Assembly (NCBI RefSeq): GCF_013386585.1
Contig: NZ_JACARO010000018.1
Span: forward strand, 124,001 to 188,000
Length of the DNA: 64,000 bases
Source: Pseudomonas sp. P7548
Lineage (GTDB): Bacteria; Pseudomonadota; Gammaproteobacteria; Pseudomonadales; Pseudomonadaceae
Direction of reading: 5' to 3'
Shown piece by piece: positions 27,801-36,755 of this stretch (the stretch's first letter is position 1; every line of letters begins with the position of its first letter). The translations under genes and the position numbers were made by a program. The notes under the pieces are model-generated. The model was not told where the DNA came from, searched no databases, and saw only the letters and a program-made list of their open reading frames with translations.

Positions 27801-29426
27801 CTGCAGATGCTCAAGGAAATGAATGTCCACGAACCCAGCGCTGAGTACGCGCCCAAGGCCCTCAACTACATCAAGGCCCAGGCCAGGCTGACCCAGGCAG
27901 CGCTCAGCGACATCCTCGCCCGCTTCACCCCCAAATGGCGCACCGTGCACGATCAGATGCAGCGCCAGATCGAAGAGCCGCAAGAGCGCCACATCGAAGA
28001 CTTCCGCGAACTGCGCGAACTGGCCGGCAAGCTGCTCGTGCAATTGGAATACATGCACGGCCGCTTCACCGAACTCAAGGGCCTGGCCAGGGATGGTGCG
28101 CTGCTGCTCAATACCCTCAAGGGTTCAATGCCGGTCTACACCCCCGACGATCTCAAAGCGATACGCATATCACTGACGCGCAACCTGTGCCTTCCCGAAA
28201 CCAGTATCAAGCAGACGCCGCAAGCCTGGTTGGCGATTGACCAGATTGTCGACACCGCCGACATCGCGATCCAGTGCCTGCGTGACACCCTCGAAGAGCA
28301 CAGTGATCGGCGCCTGGACGAGCGCATTGACACCTTGAGCAGCCTGATCGAACAGTTTCAATTGCTGGACGAGCGCCTGCAGGATTTTCCCGTGGAGTTT
28401 TCCGAACAAGCCATCACTGATCAACTGCTTGAACTGCGCGGGGAGCTGAGCGAGTTCCAACGCCGGGCCACCAGCAACCTCGGCAGACTGAGCCTGGAAA
28501 GAACCGCGCTCAGAAACCGTCCCACCCCACCTTCTACGCCGCCGCGCCCCAGGAAACAATTTATCCACACCCGCTACAACGGCCTGCTGATCGGTGAGCC
28601 GCGCTTGAACGCCCTGGGCCTGGAAACCGGCTTGGTGGATATCCGCTCACCCCTGACCCAGCAAGTGCTGGCCACCTATCATGAGAAAACCAAAGGCGTC
28701 TGGGTGGTACGCGACCGCACCCCACCGCCGTCGGCCGGGCCCATTGCAGTGGATATGCAGCAGAGCATCAGCGAAGGCCAGCGCCTGTTGGACGAGTTGC
28801 CTGCGTTCCTTGCTCGGGCCCGTACCCACGCGAACCTCGCTGACCGTGCACCGTTTGGCATCGAGCACCTGTACCACCAGCACGCCAGCAGGCTGGAGCT
28901 GGCCCGTCACTCGATCGAAGAGGCCCTGACGCAGCGCAACATCACCGACGGCGGGGCCTTTTCAGCACCGGCCAGCGCCGTGATCAAAGCCCTCGACGGT
29001 GCCTTGGCCGATCTGTATCAGCAGAGCAATCAGCTGGTGCAACGCACGCTCAAGCTGCGCCCGCCCACCGTGCCAGGGGTTGAATGGCTCAAGCGGCACA
29101 ATGCGGTGTCCATCAAGAAAACCGTGGCCCGCCGTCGCATCAAGTCCATGAAACCGGACTACCTGGACGAATACACCATCAGCGACCGCGCCACGGGCCA
29201 GGTGCTGTGGTATGCGCACTTTCACTACAGTACCCACTGGACGCCGGACAAAGCCTACCTGTCTGCTCGCCTGAAAACGCCGGACGAGTACCGCCTGGGC
29301 ACCGCTGCGGATACCGCCAAGGGCCTTGATCGCATCCAGACCGTGGCGTTCTATCGCAGCGAGATCAGCCTGGAACAGGCCCGTGAACTGTTTTTCCAAC
29401 GACCCAAGTCCGAGTCCGGGAGCTGA
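24825..29426 (+). CDS. Very large dermonecrotic-toxin-domain (DUF6543-like) protein
   Basis: This 1533-residue protein belongs to the large Pseudomonas proteins annotated DUF6543 or 'dermonecrotic toxin domain'; function is not established. There is no signal peptide. The first ~700 residues are globular with a long alpha/beta region (PAFREVAALLLREQLQALYPTLDID near the start). A hydrophobic pair at about 706-733 and 750-772 could be a membrane hairpin. A Pro-rich linker follows, then a segment with GQWFIDTRLRLRGGGPK, a charged coiled coil (about 923-1002) and further helical regions. The C-terminal 80 residues carry LWYAHFHY at 1461-1468 and LKTPDEYRLG, also found in the minus-strand relative at 32783. 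ATG 24825 has AGGA upstream. A contact-dependent or secreted toxin is a reasonable hypothesis, not a demonstrated role. Confidence 0.78.
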   Translation: MTSSPSSEPTQSLTDTLIAQMSSGPAFREVAALLLREQLQALYPTLDIDPNTAVVGTPLWDIEDDQVVPAGRHYQVLTDVLAVQSVLAVPTLYIEGQHFLTQLPVIEPAVHLPVRILDIASILNTLAPVMLRGYQQAQLEYWNATEGDSDPRWHALSDVLRDHWNLERMPGWSAADCQMARQLFRTPDAATRKRDDPAEGRAYVVDVDQVDDAGNTSHLDENLISVLIGKPEGTEVVLTHSLMSGFKKYRSLDELGKDLPLLARHKKLEWRLVEPDGDFFDYLASAFIGIQIKAIGAIDFSYLREPDASQHNLAQPPTPRVKRNAPDLLNYIQALPEWLTSASTSDQAAYSRHLKDLATLHSANEGRTYDEGINPLPRYTLEQLSAEMLKDHPDALTQWLSDLDIVVRSPVVWGTFAVPGQIETTVFSLAELALQNLIALPLGIKSLRLRKPLALPDWLTVDYLEGLINRVDIGSTYPALIQRTLLGDPQESARRRALYVQHLRIQLPLLALQCKLRGEGDIDEQGYAYVKAVMQGESAERQVQGQRIVIRALAFVPTRRQGSTADPVTNMFVIGPEDPTAGPCLLYRPLLDKPLSQFPSQSNLLYALQQSRSLRDSVLAWLPDDVRDDYAQYVFPGDLPSPWAVVEFLVDPFKLWIMGGPLVLGQEAIEDDLLSALYDANANALITLADRQSVSNAEARWATFKRAGWLIFNSALPFLGRTVGVAAWIWQIMDQLQNVVDAQQHPEQQSTWAALAELLLNLGTALTLHSVTRTAPRRPTPGKPVIAPKQPSPPAPVSITRLTPIASDALITHDQPLHISGAVNRAPARLATVLDSFMVVKPDALGDANSEPGAYHFLHRGGQDWYAPVAHRWFKVLVDENDDVQIVDPVLPSRTGPMLIHNSSGQWFIDTRLRLRGGGPKLMTAKARAQAKQKARQLRERLEAFESGKKAAQNELQRARQALDAGPSTSADALRHTYIQTLETQRTEYESALQMLKEMNVHEPSAEYAPKALNYIKAQARLTQAALSDILARFTPKWRTVHDQMQRQIEEPQERHIEDFRELRELAGKLLVQLEYMHGRFTELKGLARDGALLLNTLKGSMPVYTPDDLKAIRISLTRNLCLPETSIKQTPQAWLAIDQIVDTADIAIQCLRDTLEEHSDRRLDERIDTLSSLIEQFQLLDERLQDFPVEFSEQAITDQLLELRGELSEFQRRATSNLGRLSLERTALRNRPTPPSTPPRPRKQFIHTRYNGLLIGEPRLNALGLETGLVDIRSPLTQQVLATYHEKTKGVWVVRDRTPPPSAGPIAVDMQQSISEGQRLLDELPAFLARARTHANLADRAPFGIEHLYHQHASRLELARHSIEEALTQRNITDGGAFSAPASAVIKALDGALADLYQQSNQLVQRTLKLRPPTVPGVEWLKRHNAVSIKKTVARRRIKSMKPDYLDEYTISDRATGQVLWYAHFHYSTHWTPDKAYLSARLKTPDEYRLGTAADTAKGLDRIQTVAFYRSEISLEQARELFFQRPKSESGS

Positions 29427-29478
29427 CACCCGGCATGTAACTTGCTGCCCGTAAGCCATACCCCGCACAGGTTTGCCC

Positions 29479-30471
29479 ATGCTGCATTCACACCTGACCA
29501 CCCTCAACGCCGTGTCCCTGGTGTTGTCCACCTTCAACGCCCAGGGCCTGGCGAGCGAGGTATTGCTGGCCGGCAGCGGCATCGGCCTGACGGATCTGCG
29601 CCACGCCGACACGCGCATCACCACGTGCCAGGAGATGCGTGTGTGCGCCAATGCAGTGGCGCTGCGCCAGGACATCGGCCTGGAGCTGGGCCAGCGCATG
29701 CATGTGTCGAGCTACGGTCTGCTCGGTTACGCCCTGCTCACCAGTGCCACCTTAGGTGACGCTTTGCGCCTGGCATTGCGCTACCCGGCGCTGTTGGGAA
29801 CACTTTTCGAGCTGCGCCTGGTGGAGGACGGGGAGCAGATCTGGCTGACCGCCGGGGACTATCGGGAAGACCCGGCGCTGGCCGCGTTCAATGTGGAGTT
29901 TTGCCTGGTGTCGATGAAGGTCATCTGCGATGACTTGCTCGGCTGCGCGCTGCCGTTGCGGGAGGCGCGCTTCGACTACCCGGCGCCGGACTATCACGCC
30001 CGCTATGCCGAGCGCTTTGGCTGCCCGCTACAGTTCGACGCCTCGGTCAGCGGGTTTGCCTTCGACCAGGCATTGCTGGAACAGCCCTTGCCCCTGGCAG
30101 ACCCCATCACCCATCGAGCCATGGCCGAACGCTGTCGCAAACAGAACTCCGAGTTCACAGGGCGCCAGGCCTGGCTGAACCGTGTGCGCCAATTACTGGC
30201 TGACCAACTGCACGCCGCCCCCGGCCTTGAGGGTTTGGCCGCGCAGATGAATTGTTCTGCACGCACGTTGCGCCGGCACTTGCAGGCCCTGGGTTGCAGT
30301 TACCAGCAACTGCTCGACGAGCTGCGCTTTGAAAAAGCCAAGCTGTGGCTGGCGCAAGACCAGATGCCGATCCACAAGATCGCCGAACAGCTGGGTTTCA
30401 GCGAAACCGCGAGCTTTCGCCACGCGTTTGTGCGCTGGAGTGGGGTGGCGCCCAGCCTGATGCGCCATTGA
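29479..30471 (+). CDS. AraC family regulator with Arabinose_bd-type sensor domain
   Basis: This 330-residue cytoplasmic regulator has an N-terminal ligand-binding domain of the OruR/ArgR-like AraC subgroup (about 15-200; CANAVALRQDIGLELGQRMHVSSYGLLGYALLTS) and a C-terminal double helix-turn-helix (about 235-325; LEGLAAQMNCSARTLRRHLQALG and IHKIAEQLGFSETASFRHAFVRWSGVAPS). ATG 29479 is favoured over TTG 29473. It is 52 bp after the large DUF6543-like gene and 122 bp before the acetylpolyamine amidohydrolase, and is a good candidate regulator of that gene and its binding-protein partner. The ligand is unknown; polyamines are an inference from context. Confidence 0.86.
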   Translation: MLHSHLTTLNAVSLVLSTFNAQGLASEVLLAGSGIGLTDLRHADTRITTCQEMRVCANAVALRQDIGLELGQRMHVSSYGLLGYALLTSATLGDALRLALRYPALLGTLFELRLVEDGEQIWLTAGDYREDPALAAFNVEFCLVSMKVICDDLLGCALPLREARFDYPAPDYHARYAERFGCPLQFDASVSGFAFDQALLEQPLPLADPITHRAMAERCRKQNSEFTGRQAWLNRVRQLLADQLHAAPGLEGLAAQMNCSARTLRRHLQALGCSYQQLLDELRFEKAKLWLAQDQMPIHKIAEQLGFSETASFRHAFVRWSGVAPSLMRH

Positions 30472-30593
30472 AGGGCGAATTACGGTCACGTTCTTTGGCC
30501 ACATTTATCCCCTTCTGGCCGCTCCTGCCGTTTTCATGGCTCCCGCTGAACGCAACACTGCAAGGCACAACAATGAGCCTGCGGGAGCCACCC

Positions 30594-31634
30594 ATGCTGA
30601 CGATCTACTCCGACGACCACCACCTGCACCACGGCCGCTGCGAACTGATGGACGGGCAACTGATGCCCTGTTTCGAGATGCCATCCCGTGCCGACCATGT
30701 GCTGCAACGGGTCAAGGACCGTGGACTGGGCCCGGTGCAGGCGCCACAGGACTTCGGCCTGGCGCCCCTGCAACGCATCCACAGCCGCGACTACCTCGAC
30801 TTCTTCAAGGGAGCCTGGGCGCGCTGGACCGAGTTCAACACGGACGGCGACCTGCTGCCCTACACCTGGCCCGCACGCACGCTGCGCCGGGTATTGCCCA
30901 CCAGCCTGCATGGCCAGTTGGGTTACTACAGCTTCGACGGCGGCGCACCGATCACGGCCGGCACCTGGCAAGCGGCCTACAGCGCGGCGCAGGTGGCGCT
31001 CACCGCACAGCGGGCGATCCAGCAAGGCGCCCACAGTGCCTTTGCCTTGTGCCGCCCGCCCGGGCACCATGCCGCCAGCGACTTGATGGGCGGTTATTGC
31101 TACCTCAACAACGCGGCAATTGCCGCCCAGGCGTTCCTCGACCAAGGCCACAAAAAGGTCGCGATCATCGACGTGGACTACCACCACGGTAATGGCACCC
31201 AGTCGATTTTCTATGACCGCAGCGATGTGCTGTTCACTTCGATCCACGGCCATCCCGAAGCGGAGTTTCCGTTTTTCCTGGGGTATGCCGATGAGTTGGG
31301 AGAAGGCGCGGGCGAGGGTTTCAATTTCAATTACCCCCTGCCGGCCGGTTCCGGTTGGGGGGCTTGGAGCGCCGCACTCGACGCCGCCTGCCAGGAGACC
31401 GAACGCTACGACGCCGACATCATCGTGGTGTCCCTGGGTGTCGACACCTTCAAGGACGACCCCATCTCCCAATTCAAGCTCGACAGCCCGGACTACCTGG
31501 CCATGGGCCAACGCATCGCACGCCTGGGCAAGCCCACGCTGTTCGTGATGGAAGGCGGTTATGCGGTCGAAGAAATCGGCATCAACGCCGTCAATGTGCT
31601 CGAAGGTTTCGAACAACAAGGAGCCACCCGATGA
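30594..31634 (+). CDS. aphA: Acetylpolyamine amidohydrolase (class II histone deacetylase family)
   Basis: This 346-residue zinc enzyme removes acetyl groups from acetylated polyamines. With ATG 30594 as start, its residues fall at the numbering I recall for Mycoplana acetylpolyamine amidohydrolase: His158/His159 (RPPGHHAA), zinc ligands Asp195, His197 (DVDYHHGNG) and Asp284 (GVDTFKDDP), and Tyr323 (EGGYAV). The insert [13 protein letters not shown] fits the polyamine-specific L1 loop. GGGAG lies just upstream of this ATG. Its stop overlaps the start of the polyamine-binding gene (ATGA), as in the P. aeruginosa PA1409-PA1410 pair, which suggests that imported acetylpolyamines are deacetylated for catabolism. 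Symbol is by homology. Confidence 0.9.
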   Translation: MLTIYSDDHHLHHGRCELMDGQLMPCFEMPSRADHVLQRVKDRGLGPVQAPQDFGLAPLQRIHSRDYLDFFKGAWARWTEFNTDGDLLPYTWPARTLRRVLPTSLHGQLGYYSFDGGAPITAGTWQAAYSAAQVALTAQRAIQQGAHSAFALCRPPGHHAASDLMGGYCYLNNAAIAAQAFLDQGHKKVAIIDVDYHHGNGTQSIFYDRSDVLFTSIHGHPEAEFPFFLGYADELGEGAGEGFNFNYPLPAGSGWGAWSAALDAACQETERYDADIIVVSLGVDTFKDDPISQFKLDSPDYLAMGQRIARLGKPTLFVMEGGYAVEEIGINAVNVLEGFEQQGATR

Positions 31635-32722
31635 AGATGCTCGCCTCCCTGGCCCTGTGCGCCGCCGTGTTGAGTGGTGCGGTGCAGGCCGAAGAAAAAA
31701 CCCTCAAGGTCTACAACTGGTTCGACTACATCACCCCCAAGGCGCTGGAAGATTTCAAGGCGCAGAACCCCACGATCAAGCTGGTTTACGACATCTTCGA
31801 CACCAACGAAGCCCTGGAAGCCAAGCTGCTCACCGGCAATTCCGGGTATGACGTGGTGGTGCCGTCCAACGTGTTCCTGGCCAAGCAGATCGAAGCCGGC
31901 GTGTTCCAGCCGCTCGACCGCAGCCAGTTACCCAACTGGAACCACCTCGACCCCAAGCTGATGAAACTGATCGAGGCCAATGACCCGGGCAACAAATTCG
32001 CCGTGCCCTACATGTACGGCACCATCCTCATCGGCTTCAACCCGGACAAGGTCAAGGCGGTGCTGGGACCGAACGCGCCGGTTGACAGCTGGGACCTGAT
32101 TTTCAAGGAAGAGAACATCAGCAAGCTCAAGCAATGCGGCGTGGCTTTCCTCGACTCGCCGTCGGAGATCCTGCCCCTGGCCCTGCAGCACCTGGGCCTG
32201 GACCCCAACAGCAGCAACCCCAAGGACTACGTCAAGGCTGAAGCGCTGCTGATGAAGATCCGCCCCTACATCACCTACTTCCACTCCTCCAAGTACATGG
32301 CTGACATCGCCAATGGCGACATCTGCGTGGCCGTGGGCTATTCGGGCAGTTTTTCCCAAGCCGCCAACCGCGCCAAGGAAGCCAAGAACGGTGTGACCGT
32401 GGACATGCGCCTGCCCAAGGAAGGCGCGCCGATCTGGTTCGACATGCTCGCCATTCCCAAAGGCGCGCAGAACCCGCAGGACGCCTACACCTTTATGAAC
32501 TACCTGTTGCAACCCCAGGTGATCGCGCCGATCAGTGACTTTGTCGGTTACCCGAACCCGAACAAGGACGCGACCGAGCAGGTTGACCCGGCCATCCGCA
32601 ACAACGCCAACCTGTACCCGACCGAGGCGGCCATGGCCACCTTGTATACGTTGAAGCCCTTGGGGCGAGATGCGGAACGGGCACGGACGCGCGCGTGGAC
32701 CAAGATAAAATCAGGCACTTGA
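31631..32722 (+). CDS. Periplasmic spermidine/putrescine-binding protein (PotF/PotD-like)
   Basis: This 363-residue secreted protein has a signal peptide (1-21, ending AVQA) and the polyamine-binding fold: [56 protein letters not shown], and [23 protein letters not shown]. Aromatic and acidic residues of the PotF pocket (W, Y and D in these motifs) are present. It overlaps the amidohydrolase stop by 4 bp (ATGA) and has AAGGAG upstream. No permease or ATPase gene follows, so it must share another transport complex. Its partner enzyme suggests acetylated polyamines as ligand. Confidence 0.92.
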   Translation: MKMLASLALCAAVLSGAVQAEEKTLKVYNWFDYITPKALEDFKAQNPTIKLVYDIFDTNEALEAKLLTGNSGYDVVVPSNVFLAKQIEAGVFQPLDRSQLPNWNHLDPKLMKLIEANDPGNKFAVPYMYGTILIGFNPDKVKAVLGPNAPVDSWDLIFKEENISKLKQCGVAFLDSPSEILPLALQHLGLDPNSSNPKDYVKAEALLMKIRPYITYFHSSKYMADIANGDICVAVGYSGSFSQAANRAKEAKNGVTVDMRLPKEGAPIWFDMLAIPKGAQNPQDAYTFMNYLLQPQVIAPISDFVGYPNPNKDATEQVDPAIRNNANLYPTEAAMATLYTLKPLGRDAERARTRAWTKIKSGT

Positions 32723-32782
32723 TCGAGCCTGTTTTCTTCTAGGCATAACCTGTGCGGGAGCGAAACACACGCTCCCGTATGG

Positions 32783-35053
32783 CTACACAACGTCCAGAAA
32801 AATCCGCCGACCCGACGGTGTACTGATCGGCCCGCGATAGACCTGCGTGTTGCGCCCGGCATCCCTTTGCGCCTGTTCGAAGACGCGGCCCATTCTGCGC
32901 TGGGCGGCCAGCTTCAAGTGGGCCTTGGAGGGCTGGTCGGGTGGTGTCTGAAGCAAGGGGTAATGAAAGTGGGCGTACCACAGGGGACGGTAGCCGGCCA
33001 ACACGTCCACCACTTCGAACTCCTGCAGATAGTCCACCGTGCCATCGATGGTTTCTTGTACGCGGCCGTTGACCCGGCGGATACAGACGGCCTGCTGCTC
33101 AAGCAGGTACTGCACATCCCCTACGGTAGGGGTCTGGCTGAACCGGGTCAGATCGATTCGCAGGCGATGCCCCTTGATCCGTAGCTGAAGGGCCTTTGCT
33201 CGCAATTGGCTGAGCAGCGCGGCAGAGTCGGCGGTACTGAGGCGTTGGGTGAATTGCGCTAGCACGGTGGCTGCGCCGTCCAACCTGCGAGCCTCATGCT
33301 CGAACTGCTCCTCGACTTCAACAGGCGGCGTACCGGGGCGTATGGCCTCGGCTTCCAACGTGCTGGCGCGAGCCAGTGAGGCCCTCGCCGCATCAAATGC
33401 TTTACGCCCGCGAACACTCAACCCCTCCACCTCGCGCTTGAGCCGGGGCGCACGGCGAATGCCCCAGACACCTTCGGCATTGGCGACGATATCCGGCCCC
33501 ACTGTTTCCGGACTATCGGGGCTGTCGACCAAGCGATGAACCGGGACGTTGATGTTGATAACGGGGCTGATACGGTTGTGCGACAACACGTTAAAGTGGT
33601 TTTCGTCCTTGTTGTAGACGAGCACGGTATTGAACAGGTGCAGGCCTTTATGGACGCCCTCACGAATCAGCTCTCCCACCCGAGACGGGCGGCGAATATC
33701 AGCCAAGCGAGACTGCTGGGCCACCGAGAGCGTCTGGCGGGCACCGGCCCAATAGGTATCCAGCCGCTTGAAGCGTGGGTGCGCCGGCACGGGCTCTGCG
33801 CCCGGTAACGCGGCGGGATAAACCAGCAGCAGGGCGACAGAACGCATGCGGCCAATCCCGTCGCGCCAGGGCGCATCAGCGTTCACGGCCAGCAACGCGT
33901 TGAGCGGGCCGTCGACCTGCGCCTGGCTGGCCTGGAACAGTTCAACAAACGGTTGCTGCAGCACGGGCCCCGACGCGGGTGGGGTCGCCACCTGCTGGAA
34001 AACCTGCGCCGACCGCGGCCGAAAAACCAACCAGGGCCCTGCCTCATCGTTCTGTGCCCCGATCAGGTAGCCCGACTCATCCATCAAGCGCCTGAAAACC
34101 ATCTGCTCGCCCTGCACAAAGCGATGGGTCGCGTAGGTTCTCACCGCCGCACGCAGGCGCTGATACCCCTCAAGCGTAACGCCGGCCCTCGCCTGAAGGC
34201 TGTATTCCAACGCGACCCGACGCAGTTGCAGCGCCATGTCCTGGGTAAAGCAGGCTTCGTGCGCACTGTCATCGGCCGGCAGCGCTGTGAGCAGGTGTGG
34301 CGCGCAGTATTTCTGGTGGGCACCGGCCATCGCCATCAGCCACTTGCTGTAGGCCAACCGGCCTTCAGGCGAGGCATCTTTGAGCCACAACGGCAATGTC
34401 TGGTGCAGCGCCTCTTCTTCAGGGTCCTGCTGGAAGAAATCACGGAACCGAGTCACCCAAGCCAGTTGCCGATCCAACGGCCCTAGGCGCGGTGGGTCAT
34501 TGAGGTCAATCGCGTCGATACGTTGCAGCATCACTTCCAGTGCACACAACGCCCAACCTTCAAAAACGTCATGGTCTAGCCGGTCCGCGTTTTCCAGCAC
34601 CTCGGGCGGCAGGGTGGGTGCAAACACCTCAAGGCCATTTGCCACGGAGTAGATCAGGGCGGTGTCGACACCCACGATCGCCAAGGCGAGATCGTTGTGG
34701 CGCCGCACGCCATAGGCCTCAATCGTCGGCGCTCGCTCACCGCTATCAGGCAAGGTGAGCACCGCCTGGAGCAGGCGGCGGATAGTCGGGTCTGTCTGTT
34801 TACGCAAAATTTTGCGCAACCGCTGCGCAAGTATTTGCGCCAACTGCTCCCAGCGATTGCTCGACGCGGTGTCGGGTCCGCAGAAAAAATCGATCAACTG
34901 CTCGGCGTAATACTCCAGCACGGACTCGGGGTCCTCATCGAGCTGGGTTTGTGTCACGCCGAGTGTGCCGAGGGTCGGGCGCAAGGCGAACAGTTGGCTG
35001 ATGCGCAGTTGCAGCGAATCGACCGAGGGTGATGGGGAAAGTGGGTCGGGCAT
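32783..35053 (-). CDS. DUF6543-like (dermonecrotic toxin domain) protein, shorter relative
   Basis: This 756-residue protein is a shorter relative of the product encoded at 24825-29426. There is no signal peptide. The N-terminal half has a comparable helical pattern (LQLRISQLFALRPTLGTLG; YYAEQLIDFF). A middle segment contains VGPDIVANAEGVWGIRRAPRLKRE and a charged helical stretch (about 540-620). The C-terminal 66 residues share LWYAHFHY (691-698), the spacing to a HLK segment and a TQVYRGPIS-like ending with the large protein. It lacks the hydrophobic pair and Pro-rich linker. Both genes converge on the AraC-aphA-binding protein cassette. Function is unknown. Confidence 0.75.
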   Translation of the reverse strand: MPDPLSPSPSVDSLQLRISQLFALRPTLGTLGVTQTQLDEDPESVLEYYAEQLIDFFCGPDTASSNRWEQLAQILAQRLRKILRKQTDPTIRRLLQAVLTLPDSGERAPTIEAYGVRRHNDLALAIVGVDTALIYSVANGLEVFAPTLPPEVLENADRLDHDVFEGWALCALEVMLQRIDAIDLNDPPRLGPLDRQLAWVTRFRDFFQQDPEEEALHQTLPLWLKDASPEGRLAYSKWLMAMAGAHQKYCAPHLLTALPADDSAHEACFTQDMALQLRRVALEYSLQARAGVTLEGYQRLRAAVRTYATHRFVQGEQMVFRRLMDESGYLIGAQNDEAGPWLVFRPRSAQVFQQVATPPASGPVLQQPFVELFQASQAQVDGPLNALLAVNADAPWRDGIGRMRSVALLLVYPAALPGAEPVPAHPRFKRLDTYWAGARQTLSVAQQSRLADIRRPSRVGELIREGVHKGLHLFNTVLVYNKDENHFNVLSHNRISPVININVPVHRLVDSPDSPETVGPDIVANAEGVWGIRRAPRLKREVEGLSVRGRKAFDAARASLARASTLEAEAIRPGTPPVEVEEQFEHEARRLDGAATVLAQFTQRLSTADSAALLSQLRAKALQLRIKGHRLRIDLTRFSQTPTVGDVQYLLEQQAVCIRRVNGRVQETIDGTVDYLQEFEVVDVLAGYRPLWYAHFHYPLLQTPPDQPSKAHLKLAAQRRMGRVFEQAQRDAGRNTQVYRGPISTPSGRRIFLDVV

Positions 35054-35126
35054 GATCGTCTACCTTGGGCAATACATAGGAAACCCTCACGGTATGGGTC
35101 TCGTTACCCGACAGGACGGTAGTTAA

Positions 35127-36668
35127 TTACCCAGCCTGCCAACCCTCACGCAGACGCTTCAACGCATGCGCAATGTCCACCTCCGGTACGGCAGCAAACC
35201 CCATCACCAGGCCCGCGCGCTGGTCAGGGGGGGTGCAGGACTGTGGCAACCAGTAACTGCTCAAGCCGTTGACCTCGACACCCACCTCGCAGGCCTGGGC
35301 AAGCAGTTGCTGTTCACGCGCCAGGCTGTCCACCCGCACGGTCAAGTGCAGCCCCGCCGCCACGCTGGGCAGTTCGCCGACACCCGCCAACCCACTTGGC
35401 CAGCCTGCCAGCAACGTGTTGCGCCGGCTCAGGGCCGCACGGCGCATGCGTCGGATGTGCCGCTGGAAGTGCCCGGCCGCCATGAACTCGGCCATCACAG
35501 CCTGGGTGCTGACCTCGGAGTGACGCATGTCCACAGCACGGCGCCGGGAGAACGCATCGACCAACCCCTGGGGCAACACCAGGTAGCCCAGGCGCAAGGC
35601 CGGAAACGCCACCTTGCCGAAAGTGCCGACGTAGAGCACACGCCCGCTGCGGTCCAGGGCTGCCAGGGGCGATAACGGCGCACCGCTGTAGCGGTACTCG
35701 CCATCGTAGTCATCCTCGATGACCCATCCACCCGTACGCTCGGCCCAAGCCAGTAGCTCCAGGCGCCGCGCCAGACTCATCACCACACCCAGCGGGTACT
35801 GATGGGACGGCGTGACATACGCCACCCGGCAGTCCGCCAGGGTATTGAGCACCTGGCAGTCGATCCCTTCACTGTCCACCGGTACGCCGTGCAGGCGCCC
35901 GCCAGCCAGGGCGAACGCATGGCCCGCGGCTCGGTAGCCGGGGTTTTCCACAGCCACGCCATCGCCAGGCTCTACCAGCAACTGTGCACAAAGGCTGATG
36001 GCCTGCTGCGCGCCGCTGGTGATCACAATTTGTTCAGCGGTGCACTGCATGCCTCGTGAGCTGCGCAGGTAGGCCGCAATCAAGCCACGCAAACGGCTGT
36101 CACCTGCCGGGTCGCCATAGCAGAGCTGTTCCAAGTCTGGCTTGCGCCAGAATGCCCCGTTGAGCTTGGCCCAGACGTCGAATGGAAACAGATCGAACGC
36201 CGGGACACCGACCCGAAATGCCCGTGGCGGCCCTGCGGGAGGCAGCGACAGGTGGTTGGTTTTTATACGCGCCAAGCCCGGACTGTGGATAACTTCGCTG
36301 TCCAGATCTTCGGGCAAATCAGCCCATTTTGTGGATAAGGCTGGGGATAAGCCTGTTGAAAACCCTGTGGACAGTTTTGTGGATAATTTTTTTGTCGTCG
36401 GTAATTGAGCTACATAAGTGCCATCCCCCACCCGACTTTCGATAAATCCCTCTGCATACAGCTGGTCATACGCGCGTACCACGCTGTTGCGCGAGATCGA
36501 CAACGCCGCCGCCAAGTCACGGGTCGCCGGCAAACGCGTGCCGCTGACCAACCGCCCGTCCAGCACGCGCTGGCGCAGGGCTTCATATAACTGGCGAGTC
36601 AGGCCCTGGCGGCGATCCAGCTCGATACCGGCAGGGTTGAAGGACAGTGGCGGTGTGATCGGCGGCAT
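35127..36668 (-). CDS. MocR/PdxR-type regulator (GntR winged helix fused to aminotransferase fold)
   Basis: This 513-residue PLP-dependent regulator has an N-terminal GntR-type winged helix (about 15-85; LPATRDLAAALSISRNSVVRAYDQLYAEGF) and a fold-type I aminotransferase-like domain (about 140-505; NPGYRAAG, WVIEDDYDGEYRY, PLP lysine in GTFGKVAFPALRLGY). Between them the linker is a KLST-type repeat (about 94-113), encoded by five 12-bp units resembling DnaA boxes. It is divergent from paiB and two acetyltransferase genes with an 87-bp gap, and MocR regulators usually control the adjacent divergent gene. The closest function could be PdxR-like vitamin B6 control, but no pdx gene is next to it. 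Confidence 0.87.
   Translation of the reverse strand: MPPITPPLSFNPAGIELDRRQGLTRQLYEALRQRVLDGRLVSGTRLPATRDLAAALSISRNSVVRAYDQLYAEGFIESRVGDGTYVAQLPTTKKLSTKLSTGFSTGLSPALSTKWADLPEDLDSEVIHSPGLARIKTNHLSLPPAGPPRAFRVGVPAFDLFPFDVWAKLNGAFWRKPDLEQLCYGDPAGDSRLRGLIAAYLRSSRGMQCTAEQIVITSGAQQAISLCAQLLVEPGDGVAVENPGYRAAGHAFALAGGRLHGVPVDSEGIDCQVLNTLADCRVAYVTPSHQYPLGVVMSLARRLELLAWAERTGGWVIEDDYDGEYRYSGAPLSPLAALDRSGRVLYVGTFGKVAFPALRLGYLVLPQGLVDAFSRRRAVDMRHSEVSTQAVMAEFMAAGHFQRHIRRMRRAALSRRNTLLAGWPSGLAGVGELPSVAAGLHLTVRVDSLAREQQLLAQACEVGVEVNGLSSYWLPQSCTPPDQRAGLVMGFAAVPEVDIAHALKRLREGWQAG
36330..36389 (-). repeat. 12-bp minisatellite of DnaA-box-like nonamers within the MocR gene
   Basis: Five tandem 12-bp units begin at 36330, 36342, 36354, 36366 and 36378. 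Units 1 and 5 contain perfect TTATCCACA nonamers (36330-36338 and 36378-36386); units 2-4 are variants (TTATCCCCA, TTTTCAACA, CTGTCCACA). A further perfect nonamer lies at 36284-36292. The units encode the KLST-like linker of the regulator. Confidence 0.85.
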
Positions 36669-36682
36669 ATTGGACCTATGAA

Positions 36683-36730
36683 ATTGGCCTTAGATGGCTC
36701 TTACAACGAACCATTAGCCTGCCTAGGATG
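36683..36730. promoter_or_regulatory. Candidate MocR operator, imperfect direct repeat
   Basis: ATTGGCCTTAGATGG (from 36683) and ATTAGCCT-GCC-TAGGATG (from 36713) are imperfect direct copies whose starts are 30 bp (about three helical turns) apart in the divergent gap between the MocR gene and paiB. MocR proteins are known to bind direct repeats. TAGGAT in the second copy may be the paiB -10. Confidence 0.4.
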
Positions 36731-36755
36731 CAGGCATTCGCCAAGGAATATTTCC

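Noticed and set aside
24825..35053. Invertible segment bounded by the two DUF6543-like genes
   Set aside because: Similarity is at protein level in short motifs; no long identical inverted DNA was seen that could recombine.
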